Of a stretch of DNA of 20,244 nucleotides, positions 1 through 8,011 are shown in pieces. The stretch spans positions 1-20,244 of the IMG/VR virus record IMGVR_UViG_3300020410_000079. One strand, written 5' to 3'. This stretch comes from a virus. Under the pieces are notes generated by a model, which made no database searches, was not told where the DNA came from, and saw nothing but the letters and a program-made list of their open reading frames with translations. The translations under genes were made by a program, and so were the position numbers. The stretch's first letter is position 1. Each line of letters starts with the position of its first letter.

Positions 1-1006
1 CACCCGAACCATGACTACTATTAGCAGTGATAGCAACAGTTGCTTGTGAGTAGTTAGTTCCGGTAGAAATCATATTGATGTAGTTCACTGCACCGGAGTT
101 AACATTAGCGAATGCTGTTGCGCCAGTACCGTCGCCGGTAATTGTAACGAGTGGACCAACCGAATATGTGGATGATGTGTTAGGTGTAACCGAGAATGTA
201 GTTTTGAGTTGTACAACCTTTGTTGCACCAACATAATCAGTAATCTCACGAACCTGACCTGAGCCAAGACCTGAAGCAATATACAGAGCCGATCCATTAT
301 AGATGTTATCTGTACCAGATGCCCCACTTGCTAAAGTCATTGTATCACCGTCAGCAACAGCAGCAAGAGTACCACTGTTTTCGAGATAAGATGAACCGCC
401 GTTCGTTACATCAATAATATCGATAGCGCCATTAGCAGCAGCTTGTTGAACATCGAACTGAGCTGAGTTATCATCAGAGGTAAGTGTTTTTACCGGTTGC
501 CAGTCAGTCGTGAGAAACTTCAGCGCATCTCCTGCACCAACCGCATACATAAACTTCCAATGATAGCCATCGGCTGTAACCAACGTAGTTGTTGCTGTAC
601 CGGTCGGTTCGACTGTAGATGCAGATCCTTTATTATTAAACAAGCACTTATATACCTGGAAAGAGCTATTCATAGCATACATTGTATTAGAACTTGCCGG
701 TGTGTCAAAGAGAGTCGTTGAGTTCGTGTTATACTCGCGATATACCTTACCACTCGACCAGTTATAGCGTGGCACCGCAAAGGTAACATCACCACTCTGT
801 GCTCTTTTCAATGAAAGCATATCCCGCCAGTTATCATATTCAGTTACCTGAATAGAATCGGTAGGAGTAGGTGGATTATTATCGTCCGGCCATGAAGAAA
901 CTCGAGCGATGAACAAATACATTTTTGTAGATACTGCTTCCGAGAATGCCTCATGAAATTGTTCGGCATTATGAATACGAAAGCGTCTGGTTACTATTCC
1001 TGGCAT
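1..1006 (-). CDS. 8: Baseplate wedge protein, gp8-like (partial, C-terminus outside window)
   Basis: This open frame starts at an ATG at 1006 and runs off the left edge with no stop, so only about the first 335 codons are seen. The N-terminus begins MPGIVTRRFRIHNAEQF and then carries NWRDM, VPRYNWSSGKVY and ADGYHWKFMYAVGAGDA. These motifs match, as I recall them, the gp8 family of T4-like phages, a wedge subunit of the contractile-tail baseplate. Glycine-rich stretches such as VTNGGSSY further in look like the beta repeats common in marine phage structural proteins. A purine-rich AAAGGG lies upstream as ribosome site, and a TATAAATA late promoter lies 40-47 bases before the start. It follows the gp7-like gene, as gene 8 follows gene 7 in T4. 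Confidence 0.85.
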   Translation of the reverse strand, partial: MPGIVTRRFRIHNAEQFHEAFSEAVSTKMYLFIARVSSWPDDNNPPTPTDSIQVTEYDNWRDMLSLKRAQSGDVTFAVPRYNWSSGKVYREYNTNSTTLFDTPASSNTMYAMNSSFQVYKCLFNNKGSASTVEPTGTATTTLVTADGYHWKFMYAVGAGDALKFLTTDWQPVKTLTSDDNSAQFDVQQAAANGAIDIIDVTNGGSSYLENSGTLAAVADGDTMTLASGASGTDNIYNGSALYIASGLGSGQVREITDYVGATKVVQLKTTFSVTPNTSSTYSVGPLVTITGDGTGATAFANVNSGAVNYINMISTGTNYSQATVAITANSSHGSG

Positions 1007-1045
1007 TATTTAACCCTTTTAATCTCTATCAAGATTATTTCTATT

Positions 1046-1053
1046 TATTTATA
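1046..1053 (-). promoter_or_regulatory. T4-type late promoter for gp8
   Basis: The minus strand reads TATAAATA exactly, the T4 late promoter octamer. It lies in the gap between the stop of the gp7-like gene (1060) and the gp8 start (1006). Transcription should begin about six bases downstream. Confidence 0.8.
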
Positions 1054-1059
1054 ATCATC

Positions 1060-3474
1060 TTATGCGGTACCTTGAACTCGTACGACTATTTGACCGACCA
1101 TTGCACCATGGTTGCCACACTGATAGAAGTATGTACCAGCTGTGTTCGGCGTCCACGATACAGTTCCAACTTGTGCACCCTGATTCGTTGCTGCTGGAGT
1201 CGTGACCTGATTGCCCGTTCCGGTTCCTGCAACCGTCTTGATGTAGAACGGATGACCCGAAGCATTCACCGCGAAGTTCACCGTGTCGCCAACATTCATT
1301 GTTACTGTCTTATTGTTACCACTCACGTTAGCCAACCTATCTACGCCGGTGAGTACGTATGCGCCTGTTCCGGAGTTAGTAACACTAATATCGTAAGTGT
1401 TGTTTTGATTTGTATTGTAGAAGAATGTACCCTGTGTAAGTGAGCTGTTTGCATAATTCATTGTAATCGTTGCGTTGGTATTCGACGATGTTGCATTGAT
1501 GAAGTATGCTCCATTCGCTGTGCCACCAACACCGACTATCATAATCTTCGTGTTGCCCATCGGTATATCGGATGTAAAGAATGTATTGTTGCCGATCAGA
1601 GTCTTCGGTGATCCGAGCGAACCGATTGCCAATGTAGCGTAAGTATTGATGACTACACTCGCGTACGCACCAATGATATTGTTCGATGTAATATCGATCT
1701 TGCCTCGGGCTGTCTTCAGTATATCGAATCGAGTCTGTGCGGTAACTGTTGGTGTTGTTGCGACCAGCGTCGGTTGTGGTATGACGAATGTGTTTGCAGC
1801 CTCGCTGATGTAATCCTGTTCACTTGCAGATACAACGGTCGGTACATTGACCTGTATCGTACTTTCTACCTGCAGTCTACCATTTCCTGTACTATCGACT
1901 GATGCAAGAGTCGTTTGCAGACCGCTATAAACTCTGTATCTGCCAAACATCTTAGTGCCGGCCGGATGAACAAGATCATTTACAATCTTACGATAAGTAT
2001 TCGTAAATTGATCTGCTCCTATCTCATATGAGAACTCTTGATAATAGTAGTTATCCTGTAGCTTGTTATTCCAAGAGATAAACCCTTTTGTATCGATGTA
2101 CTTACCTGGATAAGTAATGAAGCCAGATACCTGAGGTGCGCCCTTCGCAGCTTGTGTTCCACCACGCGTAAGGTTGTTAATTGTAACTTCTTCGTTCTTA
2201 TTATAGTTGATACCGAAGTTGGCAACATTCACTGATGTAATAGCACCAGGAACATTGTTAGCAACAAGACTTGCATTATCACCCTTTATTCCGCCACTAC
2301 CATCAGAAATGTTTAAGTTCTTGACTTCAGGCTGTGTAACAGTTACGCCCGGAAGAGTAGAATATCCATATCCGTAGTTAGACATAGAAATAGAATTGAT
2401 AGTACCATACGTACCGTTCGCGAATAGAAGTGCAGAATTGAGAGCAGATGATACGTTTGCAGAAGCAAGATTTGCACTTACTGATGCCGTATTTGCTCCA
2501 AGAGAAACGAAAGTAGATCCTGTATTCAATACGACATTTGCCATCGGCAGTATCGTATCTTGGTTTATCGCTATAACCTCAGTGCTGCTGAGCGATGCGA
2601 CTGTACCCTCTGCTTCGAAACCGCTTCCACCAGTAAGCGTAATAACCGCATTTGCTGCAAAACCAGAACCGCCGTTCAGTATAACAAACTCTATAGCACT
2701 CTTATCGCTCGTAGCTGTTACAGCTCCGTTCGCACCAGTACCAGTTGTTGCAGAAAAGCTTACGAGATCATCGGCTCGATGAAATGCTCCACCCTTTTGC
2801 ACTGTAACATTTTGTAGAGGACCTTCAGTACTGACGATAGAAGCAAAAGTTGATTCATCACTTTCAAGAGATATTCTTTCACCATCCTCGAACGTACCGA
2901 CAATATCAAGAAGATACATCTCAAAGACTCGAGCACCAGCTGCAGTAGTACTTACGATGTTGTCAACTCTGGCGGTTGCCTCTGATATGAGACCCTTGAT
3001 CTTTTCACCTTCGAAGGTGGACTTAATATCAGTAAGACCTGATGATTGAGGTTCTCCAACTCTGATAGTCGTTTCAACTACCCATCGACCATCTGACAAG
3101 CGAAGCATATCATCGCCGGGATAATAAAAATCTATCTCTTCATTATAGAGGAGTCTGAATAAAAGTCTGTATGATTGTTCTGATCCGCGTGACCGATATA
3201 GGTCCTTAATATTCTTTGCGAGTTTCTTTTTATCTGCAAGAATAGTTCTTGGAATGGTCGGCATAATCTCACGATGAAAATACTCAAAGTACTTATCGTA
3301 AGTCTTATCGACATCTTGATAATCAAGAAGACTCTTTGAAACCTCGATAGCATTATTGGCTTGATCCATCCACTCGTAGTAAGCTTTAATGAAAGCCGTA
3401 AAGTTCGGATGATCGCCCCTTACAAAGAAGGGTAGTTGATCCTCAATAATATTCGAGATCTTTTTCTCAGACAT
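1060..3474 (-). CDS. Baseplate wedge protein (gp7-like position) with C-terminal cupredoxin domain
   Basis: This 804-residue structural protein lies between gp6 and gp8, where T4 has gene 7. Its N-terminal third (about residues 1-150) is a helical domain with FIKAYYEWMDQ, YRSRGSEQSYRLLFRLLY and a DGRWV segment, which I associate with baseplate wedge proteins of marine T4-like phages. The middle consists of glycine-rich beta repeats (NGGSGF, YGYGYSTLPGVTV). The last 75 or so residues look like a type-1 copper (cupredoxin) fold: H741 in SGHPFYIKT, then C786, H789 and M792 in YFYQCGNHGAMVG. All four copper ligands are present, with amicyanin-like C-x2-H-x2-M spacing. The start codon overlaps the gp6 stop as TAATG, implying translational coupling. 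The gp7 assignment rests on position; it is much shorter than T4 gp7. Confidence 0.75.
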   Translation of the reverse strand: MSEKKISNIIEDQLPFFVRGDHPNFTAFIKAYYEWMDQANNAIEVSKSLLDYQDVDKTYDKYFEYFHREIMPTIPRTILADKKKLAKNIKDLYRSRGSEQSYRLLFRLLYNEEIDFYYPGDDMLRLSDGRWVVETTIRVGEPQSSGLTDIKSTFEGEKIKGLISEATARVDNIVSTTAAGARVFEMYLLDIVGTFEDGERISLESDESTFASIVSTEGPLQNVTVQKGGAFHRADDLVSFSATTGTGANGAVTATSDKSAIEFVILNGGSGFAANAVITLTGGSGFEAEGTVASLSSTEVIAINQDTILPMANVVLNTGSTFVSLGANTASVSANLASANVSSALNSALLFANGTYGTINSISMSNYGYGYSTLPGVTVTQPEVKNLNISDGSGGIKGDNASLVANNVPGAITSVNVANFGINYNKNEEVTINNLTRGGTQAAKGAPQVSGFITYPGKYIDTKGFISWNNKLQDNYYYQEFSYEIGADQFTNTYRKIVNDLVHPAGTKMFGRYRVYSGLQTTLASVDSTGNGRLQVESTIQVNVPTVVSASEQDYISEAANTFVIPQPTLVATTPTVTAQTRFDILKTARGKIDITSNNIIGAYASVVINTYATLAIGSLGSPKTLIGNNTFFTSDIPMGNTKIMIVGVGGTANGAYFINATSSNTNATITMNYANSSLTQGTFFYNTNQNNTYDISVTNSGTGAYVLTGVDRLANVSGNNKTVTMNVGDTVNFAVNASGHPFYIKTVAGTGTGNQVTTPAATNQGAQVGTVSWTPNTAGTYFYQCGNHGAMVGQIVVRVQGTA

Positions 3475-5324
3475 TAGTACACCACAGGATAGAGACCAGT
3501 ATCAACCACGGTAGTTGATACGCCAGAAGTTGTAGCTGCTACAGTAGTCGCATTGACCTGCGATGTTTGATCGTTGACTATAGTTGTCTTTGCGTTTGCA
3601 ATGAGAAGAATTTGATTCCTGACTGCTACAACATCCTTATCATGAGGAGTCGCAAATACACTTACCGATGATCCTTCATAAGCAGTCGGTAAGAATGCGT
3701 CGAGCTTTACGAGACCAGTAGTGTAATTCACTGTACCTGCGTCTGAATCAGAAACAACACGATTACCAGCAGAGTCAAGATAATAGATTCGAACTTTTCC
3801 GTTACCATCATCGTCAAGATAAGAGTCACGACTATTGAAAGTAAATTTAGACGATCTTATGGCGTATGCATGACCAGCGTGTGGATGAAATAACTTTTGA
3901 TTGAAAGCAATGTTATATGTTGCTGCTTTAGTTTTAGAAGGAGCAAACCTTCTTTCCATTTCTATGTCTGTTAAACTGCTGAGTATCGAAGGATCGGAAT
4001 CATCAATGGCTCGTGTGTACTTCGAGAATCTAAATTTTTGTTTATTAAAATCGCTAAGATTAGCAGACTCGAAGTTTGATATAGAAGTATTTACTTTTGT
4101 TTGTACTTCACCCGCACTAAGTGTTGTAAAATTTGGATCCCACCGAATGGTGGTCGTTGGATTTACATAGAGGAACTGAGCATCAACGAACTCTGTATCG
4201 ATAGATAGAATGTTATGCTTTTTAAGAACATCTTTAATCTGGGTCTTACGAGTAGAAGATAGAACGTTACCGGACTTTGGCTTCGCTGATACATAAACTT
4301 TACCGTAGATAGGAGGATCATTTTCTTCACCACCCCATACACTTATGGATTGTATATCTCCAGTTTCTCGAAGAATGATTCTCTTGTAATCTTCTGCAAG
4401 TACAGCACGATTCTGAGATTCAAAATTCTTTGGTGCATTAAACTTAATAGAATCGATACTCTCGAATGATGCTCCGCCTGCTGTGTTAGCATTCACTACC
4501 GTAGTAAATACAGATGATCCACCGACCGTACTCGGATCAGTGAATGTACCTATATCATTTCCGATTTCACCGTTGCAGGAACGATAATTTATAATTACGA
4601 TGTTACCGTTCTGCGGTGTCTTACCAAGTATACCGTCTCCGAAGTAAACTTCATATTGATTCTCAGCTTCTTCTTCAAGGAAGTATACAGCAGAGTTTGC
4701 TTGAACCTGCGTAAGATCAGTCGCAAGATTATACCGCGTTGAAGATGTATCGGTCGATGAAGCCTGAACATCAACTACAATAGATGTCGTATCGACATTT
4801 TCATTTGGTATAATGAACTTTTGAGTATCGAGGTTATCAACGGTAAAACGATGTGTAAGCGGCTGACCTTCAACGACTGTGATAACACCACTGTAGTTAT
4901 TTGAAGAAGTAAATGTGTATGCTTGAGGAGTTACGAACTTCAGTGTCTGACCATCTACTGATGCAGTCCATTCCGTATTCTTATCGATTGTAACATCGGT
5001 CGGTGAACCCGTAGGAGTAACCGTAACAGTAAAGTTTGTGTTTGCGCCACGAGCAGATGTCGGCATATAGTTCAACATCTTAGCTCTTGATACGACACTC
5101 TCTCGTAGCTGTGCCGAGTCAAGGAACATCTCGTTGCCGACCATGCTTGTATAGTAAGCATTCTGATATGTATTATACGCAAGCATATCAATCAATAGAC
5201 TGATAGCAGAACCTTCGAAGTTGAAATCAAGAAACTCTGGTTGTGCTCTCAAAAAATCTTTTAGTGATACCTTGATATCATCAAAGTCTAATTCAGTGAC
5301 GCTTATGGTTGAATTTGCTGCCAT
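3474..5324 (-). CDS. 6: Baseplate wedge protein gp6
   Basis: This is a 616-residue protein of the gp6/J-like wedge family, which forms the inner ring of the baseplate around the hub. The N-terminus contains LKDFLRAQPEFLDFNFEGS followed by LIDMLAYNTYQNAYYTSM, then ESVVSRAKMLNYMPTSARGA, a hallmark of gp6. A central segment has VYFGDGILGK, the typical J/gp6 motif, followed by VLAEDYKRIILRE. The length is close to T4 gp6 (about 660). It overlaps the gp25 stop upstream and the gp7-like start downstream by one base each (TAATG), so gp25, gp6 and the gp7-like gene form a tightly coupled wedge operon under the late promoter at 5773-5780. Confidence 0.93.
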   Translation of the reverse strand: MAANSTISVTELDFDDIKVSLKDFLRAQPEFLDFNFEGSAISLLIDMLAYNTYQNAYYTSMVGNEMFLDSAQLRESVVSRAKMLNYMPTSARGANTNFTVTVTPTGSPTDVTIDKNTEWTASVDGQTLKFVTPQAYTFTSSNNYSGVITVVEGQPLTHRFTVDNLDTQKFIIPNENVDTTSIVVDVQASSTDTSSTRYNLATDLTQVQANSAVYFLEEEAENQYEVYFGDGILGKTPQNGNIVIINYRSCNGEIGNDIGTFTDPSTVGGSSVFTTVVNANTAGGASFESIDSIKFNAPKNFESQNRAVLAEDYKRIILRETGDIQSISVWGGEENDPPIYGKVYVSAKPKSGNVLSSTRKTQIKDVLKKHNILSIDTEFVDAQFLYVNPTTTIRWDPNFTTLSAGEVQTKVNTSISNFESANLSDFNKQKFRFSKYTRAIDDSDPSILSSLTDIEMERRFAPSKTKAATYNIAFNQKLFHPHAGHAYAIRSSKFTFNSRDSYLDDDGNGKVRIYYLDSAGNRVVSDSDAGTVNYTTGLVKLDAFLPTAYEGSSVSVFATPHDKDVVAVRNQILLIANAKTTIVNDQTSQVNATTVAATTSGVSTTVVDTGLYPVVY

Positions 5325-5749
5325 TATCGAATTCTCTCTAACAGTACATCGACCTCGATGGGTTCGGGTATATTTCTAACGCTAAACTTTATGGTTACTC
5401 GCAGAGTATTCTGATCTTCCACGGGTGTTGTTATTATATCTTCTACTACCGCTCTAGGTTCATTGTTCTCCAATGCCCGCTTAATATTTTGCGTAACATT
5501 ATACTCCGTAATCGGAGACATATTTTCAAACAACTGAGCAAGAACATTTCCACCGAGTTCTGGCTGATAGGGCCTTTCGTAAAAATTCGTAAGTACTATG
5601 TTCTTCACACTCTGCTTTATAGATTCAGCATTTGCAACGAGCTTCATGTTACCAGTGACAGGATGAACATTGAACGACATAGGAATATCTCGATAGATCT
5701 CCTGTTCTATTTCAGACTGTAAACCGGTACTGGTGATTCTGCTTGCCAT
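5324..5749 (-). CDS. 25: Baseplate wedge protein gp25
   Basis: This 141-residue protein matches the gp25/GpW family of sheath-initiating wedge proteins. It shows the conserved order: a DIPMSF start region, the core VKNIVLTNFYERPYQPELG with the family's RP-x-P-x-x-G element, then ITEYNVTQNIKRALENNEPR, and a C-terminal beta segment VTIKFSVRNIPEPIEVDVLL. In T4, gp25 binds gp6 and gp53 and nucleates the sheath. It is the first gene behind the late promoter at 5773-5780. The gp6 start overlaps its stop codon. Confidence 0.93.
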   Translation of the reverse strand: MASRITSTGLQSEIEQEIYRDIPMSFNVHPVTGNMKLVANAESIKQSVKNIVLTNFYERPYQPELGGNVLAQLFENMSPITEYNVTQNIKRALENNEPRAVVEDIITTPVEDQNTLRVTIKFSVRNIPEPIEVDVLLERIR

Positions 5750-5772
5750 CGTAAGACTCTAATAATTTCTAT

Positions 5773-5780
5773 TATTTATA
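5773..5780 (-). promoter_or_regulatory. T4-type late promoter for gp25-gp6-gp7-like
   Basis: An exact TATAAATA on the minus strand sits just after the PAAR gene stop (5782) and 24 bases before the gp25 start. It would drive the wedge genes. Confidence 0.82.
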
Positions 5781-5781
5781 A

Positions 5782-6078
5782 TCATGGACCAGCAAATGTG
5801 TTCTCAGAACCTGTTGCAACACTCGTACAAGCCGTAATAGCATCGCCTATTCGGCCGCACCCCTTACCATTAATGAATACAGTCGTAGACCCAGTCGTAA
5901 TTGGCGCAGCATGAGTAGGACATGGAGCAGGTGGAAGAAGATGTGGTGTGTTATTATCACCCTGCCTTGATATACCAGTTCCATTTACGAATACATCAGG
6001 ACTCAACTGATCTCTACGTGGTGTAGAACAGTGAGGTACATCTGCATCAACACTGTTTCCTCTACATATTGCCGGCAC
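5782..6078 (-). CDS. PAAR-domain spike tip protein (gp5.4-like)
   Basis: A small PAAR-type protein that would cap the central spike and form the membrane-piercing point. The frame shows two PAAR-like halves: VPAICRGNS ... PHCSTPR ... VFVNGTGISRQGD, then CPTHAAPITTGSTTVFINGKGCGRIGD, with the Cys/His residues that usually bind a tip metal. I prefer the GTG at 6078, giving a 98-residue product that starts PAICRGNS like most PAAR proteins. A GGAG lies seven bases before it, whereas the in-frame ATG at 6111 has no ribosome site and would create a 50-base overlap with the upstream gene. It lies downstream of the gp5-like spike gene. Confidence 0.85.
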   Translation of the reverse strand: MPAICRGNSVDADVPHCSTPRRDQLSPDVFVNGTGISRQGDNNTPHLLPPAPCPTHAAPITTGSTTVFINGKGCGRIGDAITACTSVATGSENTFAGP

Positions 6079-6274
6079 GTTCTCTCTCCATAAGTTGTTG
6101 TAATCTTTCATTCCACATCATTGCTATCTCGTGTTCTTCTTCTGAGTGCTCTTCGGGTACTTCATCTGGTAAGAATTTAATCAAGTGCTTAAATATAAAA
6201 TCTTCAGGTATATCATCCCAATCATTGAATGTTATAAGCTCGTTGTTCGCTAACTTAAATACAAACTCAGCCAT
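6062..6274 (-). CDS. Small acidic protein of unknown function between spike and PAAR genes
   Basis: This 70-residue ORF starts seven bases after the gp5-like stop, with a short AGG ribosome site. The N-terminal half (AEFVFKLANNELITFNDW) looks like a short beta element. The second half is rich in Glu and probably helical (HSEEEHEIAMMWNERLQQL). Its 3' end overlaps the PAAR start region, so it is likely translated in series with both neighbours. I do not recognise a function. Its place between the spike and tip genes suggests a role in spike assembly or in chaperoning the tip, but that is inference only. Confidence 0.7.
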   Translation of the reverse strand: MAEFVFKLANNELITFNDWDDIPEDFIFKHLIKFLPDEVPEEHSEEEHEIAMMWNERLQQLMERERAGNM

Positions 6275-6280
6275 AATAAC

Positions 6281-8011
6281 CTACGGGTTCAAATGAATGT
6301 TCGGGCCGCCGGTGACCGTAATATCACCACCAGCAGTTGTGTTTTGTGTTGATCCATATGTTTCGGTTACCGCACCAGTTACATTCGATGCCTGTGTGCT
6401 CGATATGGTTTCACTGTGTGAACCCGTAACGTTCGTTGTATGAGAATGCGACCCAGTATCAGTGCCGTATGTTTCATTAACGTTTTTCGTAACCGTTTTA
6501 CTATTACTGCCATTTACTGTTACTGTGTGAGAATGTTCATCTATCTTTGTGCCATATGTTTCTGTCACATTACGTAAAACGGTTTCGTTTGTGCTACCTG
6601 TTACAAGTTTTGTATGAAAGTTCTTATCGATTTCAGTTCCATAGGTTTCAATGACATTTGTTTCAACTGTTTCGTTTCTACTACCTTTAATAAATGAAAC
6701 TTGATCGCCAAGAATTGTCTCGTGATGGTTACCTTTAATAGTTTCATGTTTATTGCCATCGACTTGAATATTCCAATCACCTTTAATATATGTTTTGCAA
6801 TTTGACTCGATAGTAAGATTTACGTCACCTTTGATATTAACGAAATTCGTCCCATGAACAACCTCATAGTTATTTCCAACGACTCTGACATGTTTTGTTC
6901 CATCGTGATCAACTTCATAAAAAGTTCCTGATCGATGATATTCATGGATACGTGTGGCATCTGGTGTATCATCGTATTCTTTAATGTGACCACTTTCAGA
7001 TTCAAAAACATGATTCAATGGATATGAAGTAGAGTATCTCGATTTACCCGTGTTTTTGGTTAGATGTGTCGTTTTTGGTTCATCCCATTTTTCTTTGGTA
7101 AAATCTGTTTCTGGATACTTTAATGGATTGATGCTATCGGCATTACCACTTGCATCTACTGATTGAGGAGCACCGGCCGCGGGAATAGGATGCGCATTTT
7201 TATCATTAATAAATTCGTTTTCTTCAATGAAGCTTGGTCTTGGTACAGCATTTGGCCCAGTTGACTTTCCTGACATAGTAGAATAGTTGCCAGCTGCATC
7301 AAGAAATTTATCGTCCTTCTTAACCTCATTGCCGTATATGTCTATGCCAGCGTCTCTTGCTTCAGTATCAGCATATCCCAAAGGCAATTCTTCAAACTCA
7401 TCACGTAAAGCTTGGTCACTATGAGCAATCATAACACCAGTCAGAGCAGCATTGTCTTTCGCTGCTAGAACCGGATGACTGGCGTTACGAGCAAGACGAT
7501 TCGTATCCGGCCTAAGCTTATCGTTCTCTTTCTCACCCGTTTTGAACTCTTCATTGGCTTCACTATAATTTTCGGCCGGTAGTGTCGTACCTCGAGGATA
7601 TCGACTTACGTATGGTTGATCTTCGGAATGACTTTCCCAAACACTCAGATTGTTTTCTTTCGTTCGACCCGTAGGATCATTGAATCCTAGAGAGGTATCG
7701 CCAGCTTCGCTTGGAATAGCAGAGATAGATCCCATGATAACCGGCCGCTGTGCTTCCTTACCATCGAGAAAGAATCCTACGACCCATGTTCCCTCGACGA
7801 GTCCGAGTGCGGTATGACCAACATCACCCATCGCAGCTGATGTGATTGACTGAATTGGTTGTGCCCAAGGTAGATTATCGGTCGGTGTGTCTGACTTACT
7901 CTGCGAGTGGAATCCATAACAACGTACGCGGCAGCGACCGAGCTGTAATGGATCACCTCTATCCTCTACGACTCCCATCCACCAAGTAAACTCAGTTCCC
8001 ATATTAAGCAT
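6281..8011 (-). CDS. 5: Central spike / baseplate hub protein gp5-like, without a recognisable lysozyme domain
   Basis: This 576-residue protein has the gp5/VgrG plan. Residues about 5-95 look like the OB-fold (WWMGVVEDRGDPLQLGRCRVRC, then LGLVEGTWVVGFFLDG and RPVIMGSI). A linker of about 230 residues follows, then a beta-helix needle from about residue 340 (HVFESESGHIKEYDDT, YEVDHDGTKHVRVVG) rich in T/N/G/I repeats. Residues 446-532 hold three 29-residue repeats around ETYGT. In T4 a lysozyme domain lies between OB-fold and needle; I see no such domain here, so cell-wall cutting must come from elsewhere. The start at 8011 overlaps the upstream hub gene by eight bases behind a GAGG; an alternative ATG is at 8002. 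The protein should trimerise on the gp27-like hub. Confidence 0.87.
   Translation of the reverse strand: MLNMGTEFTWWMGVVEDRGDPLQLGRCRVRCYGFHSQSKSDTPTDNLPWAQPIQSITSAAMGDVGHTALGLVEGTWVVGFFLDGKEAQRPVIMGSISAIPSEAGDTSLGFNDPTGRTKENNLSVWESHSEDQPYVSRYPRGTTLPAENYSEANEEFKTGEKENDKLRPDTNRLARNASHPVLAAKDNAALTGVMIAHSDQALRDEFEELPLGYADTEARDAGIDIYGNEVKKDDKFLDAAGNYSTMSGKSTGPNAVPRPSFIEENEFINDKNAHPIPAAGAPQSVDASGNADSINPLKYPETDFTKEKWDEPKTTHLTKNTGKSRYSTSYPLNHVFESESGHIKEYDDTPDATRIHEYHRSGTFYEVDHDGTKHVRVVGNNYEVVHGTNFVNIKGDVNLTIESNCKTYIKGDWNIQVDGNKHETIKGNHHETILGDQVSFIKGSRNETVETNVIETYGTEIDKNFHTKLVTGSTNETVLRNVTETYGTKIDEHSHTVTVNGSNSKTVTKNVNETYGTDTGSHSHTTNVTGSHSETISSTQASNVTGAVTETYGSTQNTTAGGDITVTGGPNIHLNP
6416..6676 (-). repeat. 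Three 29-residue (87-base) needle repeats in gp5-like
   Basis: Residues 446-474, 475-503 and 504-532 of the gp5-like protein are tandem units with the pattern (N/S)xTVxxNVxETYGT followed by a His-containing segment and xVxGS. Units two and three carry HSH (H493/H495 and H522/H524); unit one has a single FH. A degenerate fourth unit follows. The repeats fit turns of a trimeric beta-helix. Confidence 0.8.

Noticed and set aside
946-1443. Plus-strand ORF of 165 codons over the gp8/gp7-like junction
   Set aside because: It lies opposite well-supported genes and a late promoter, and is Cys/Arg-rich without any motif.
6078-6111. ATG at 6111 as the PAAR gene start
   Set aside because: It lacks a ribosome site and makes a 50-base overlap; GTG at 6078 has GGAG at good spacing and gives the usual PAAR N-terminus.
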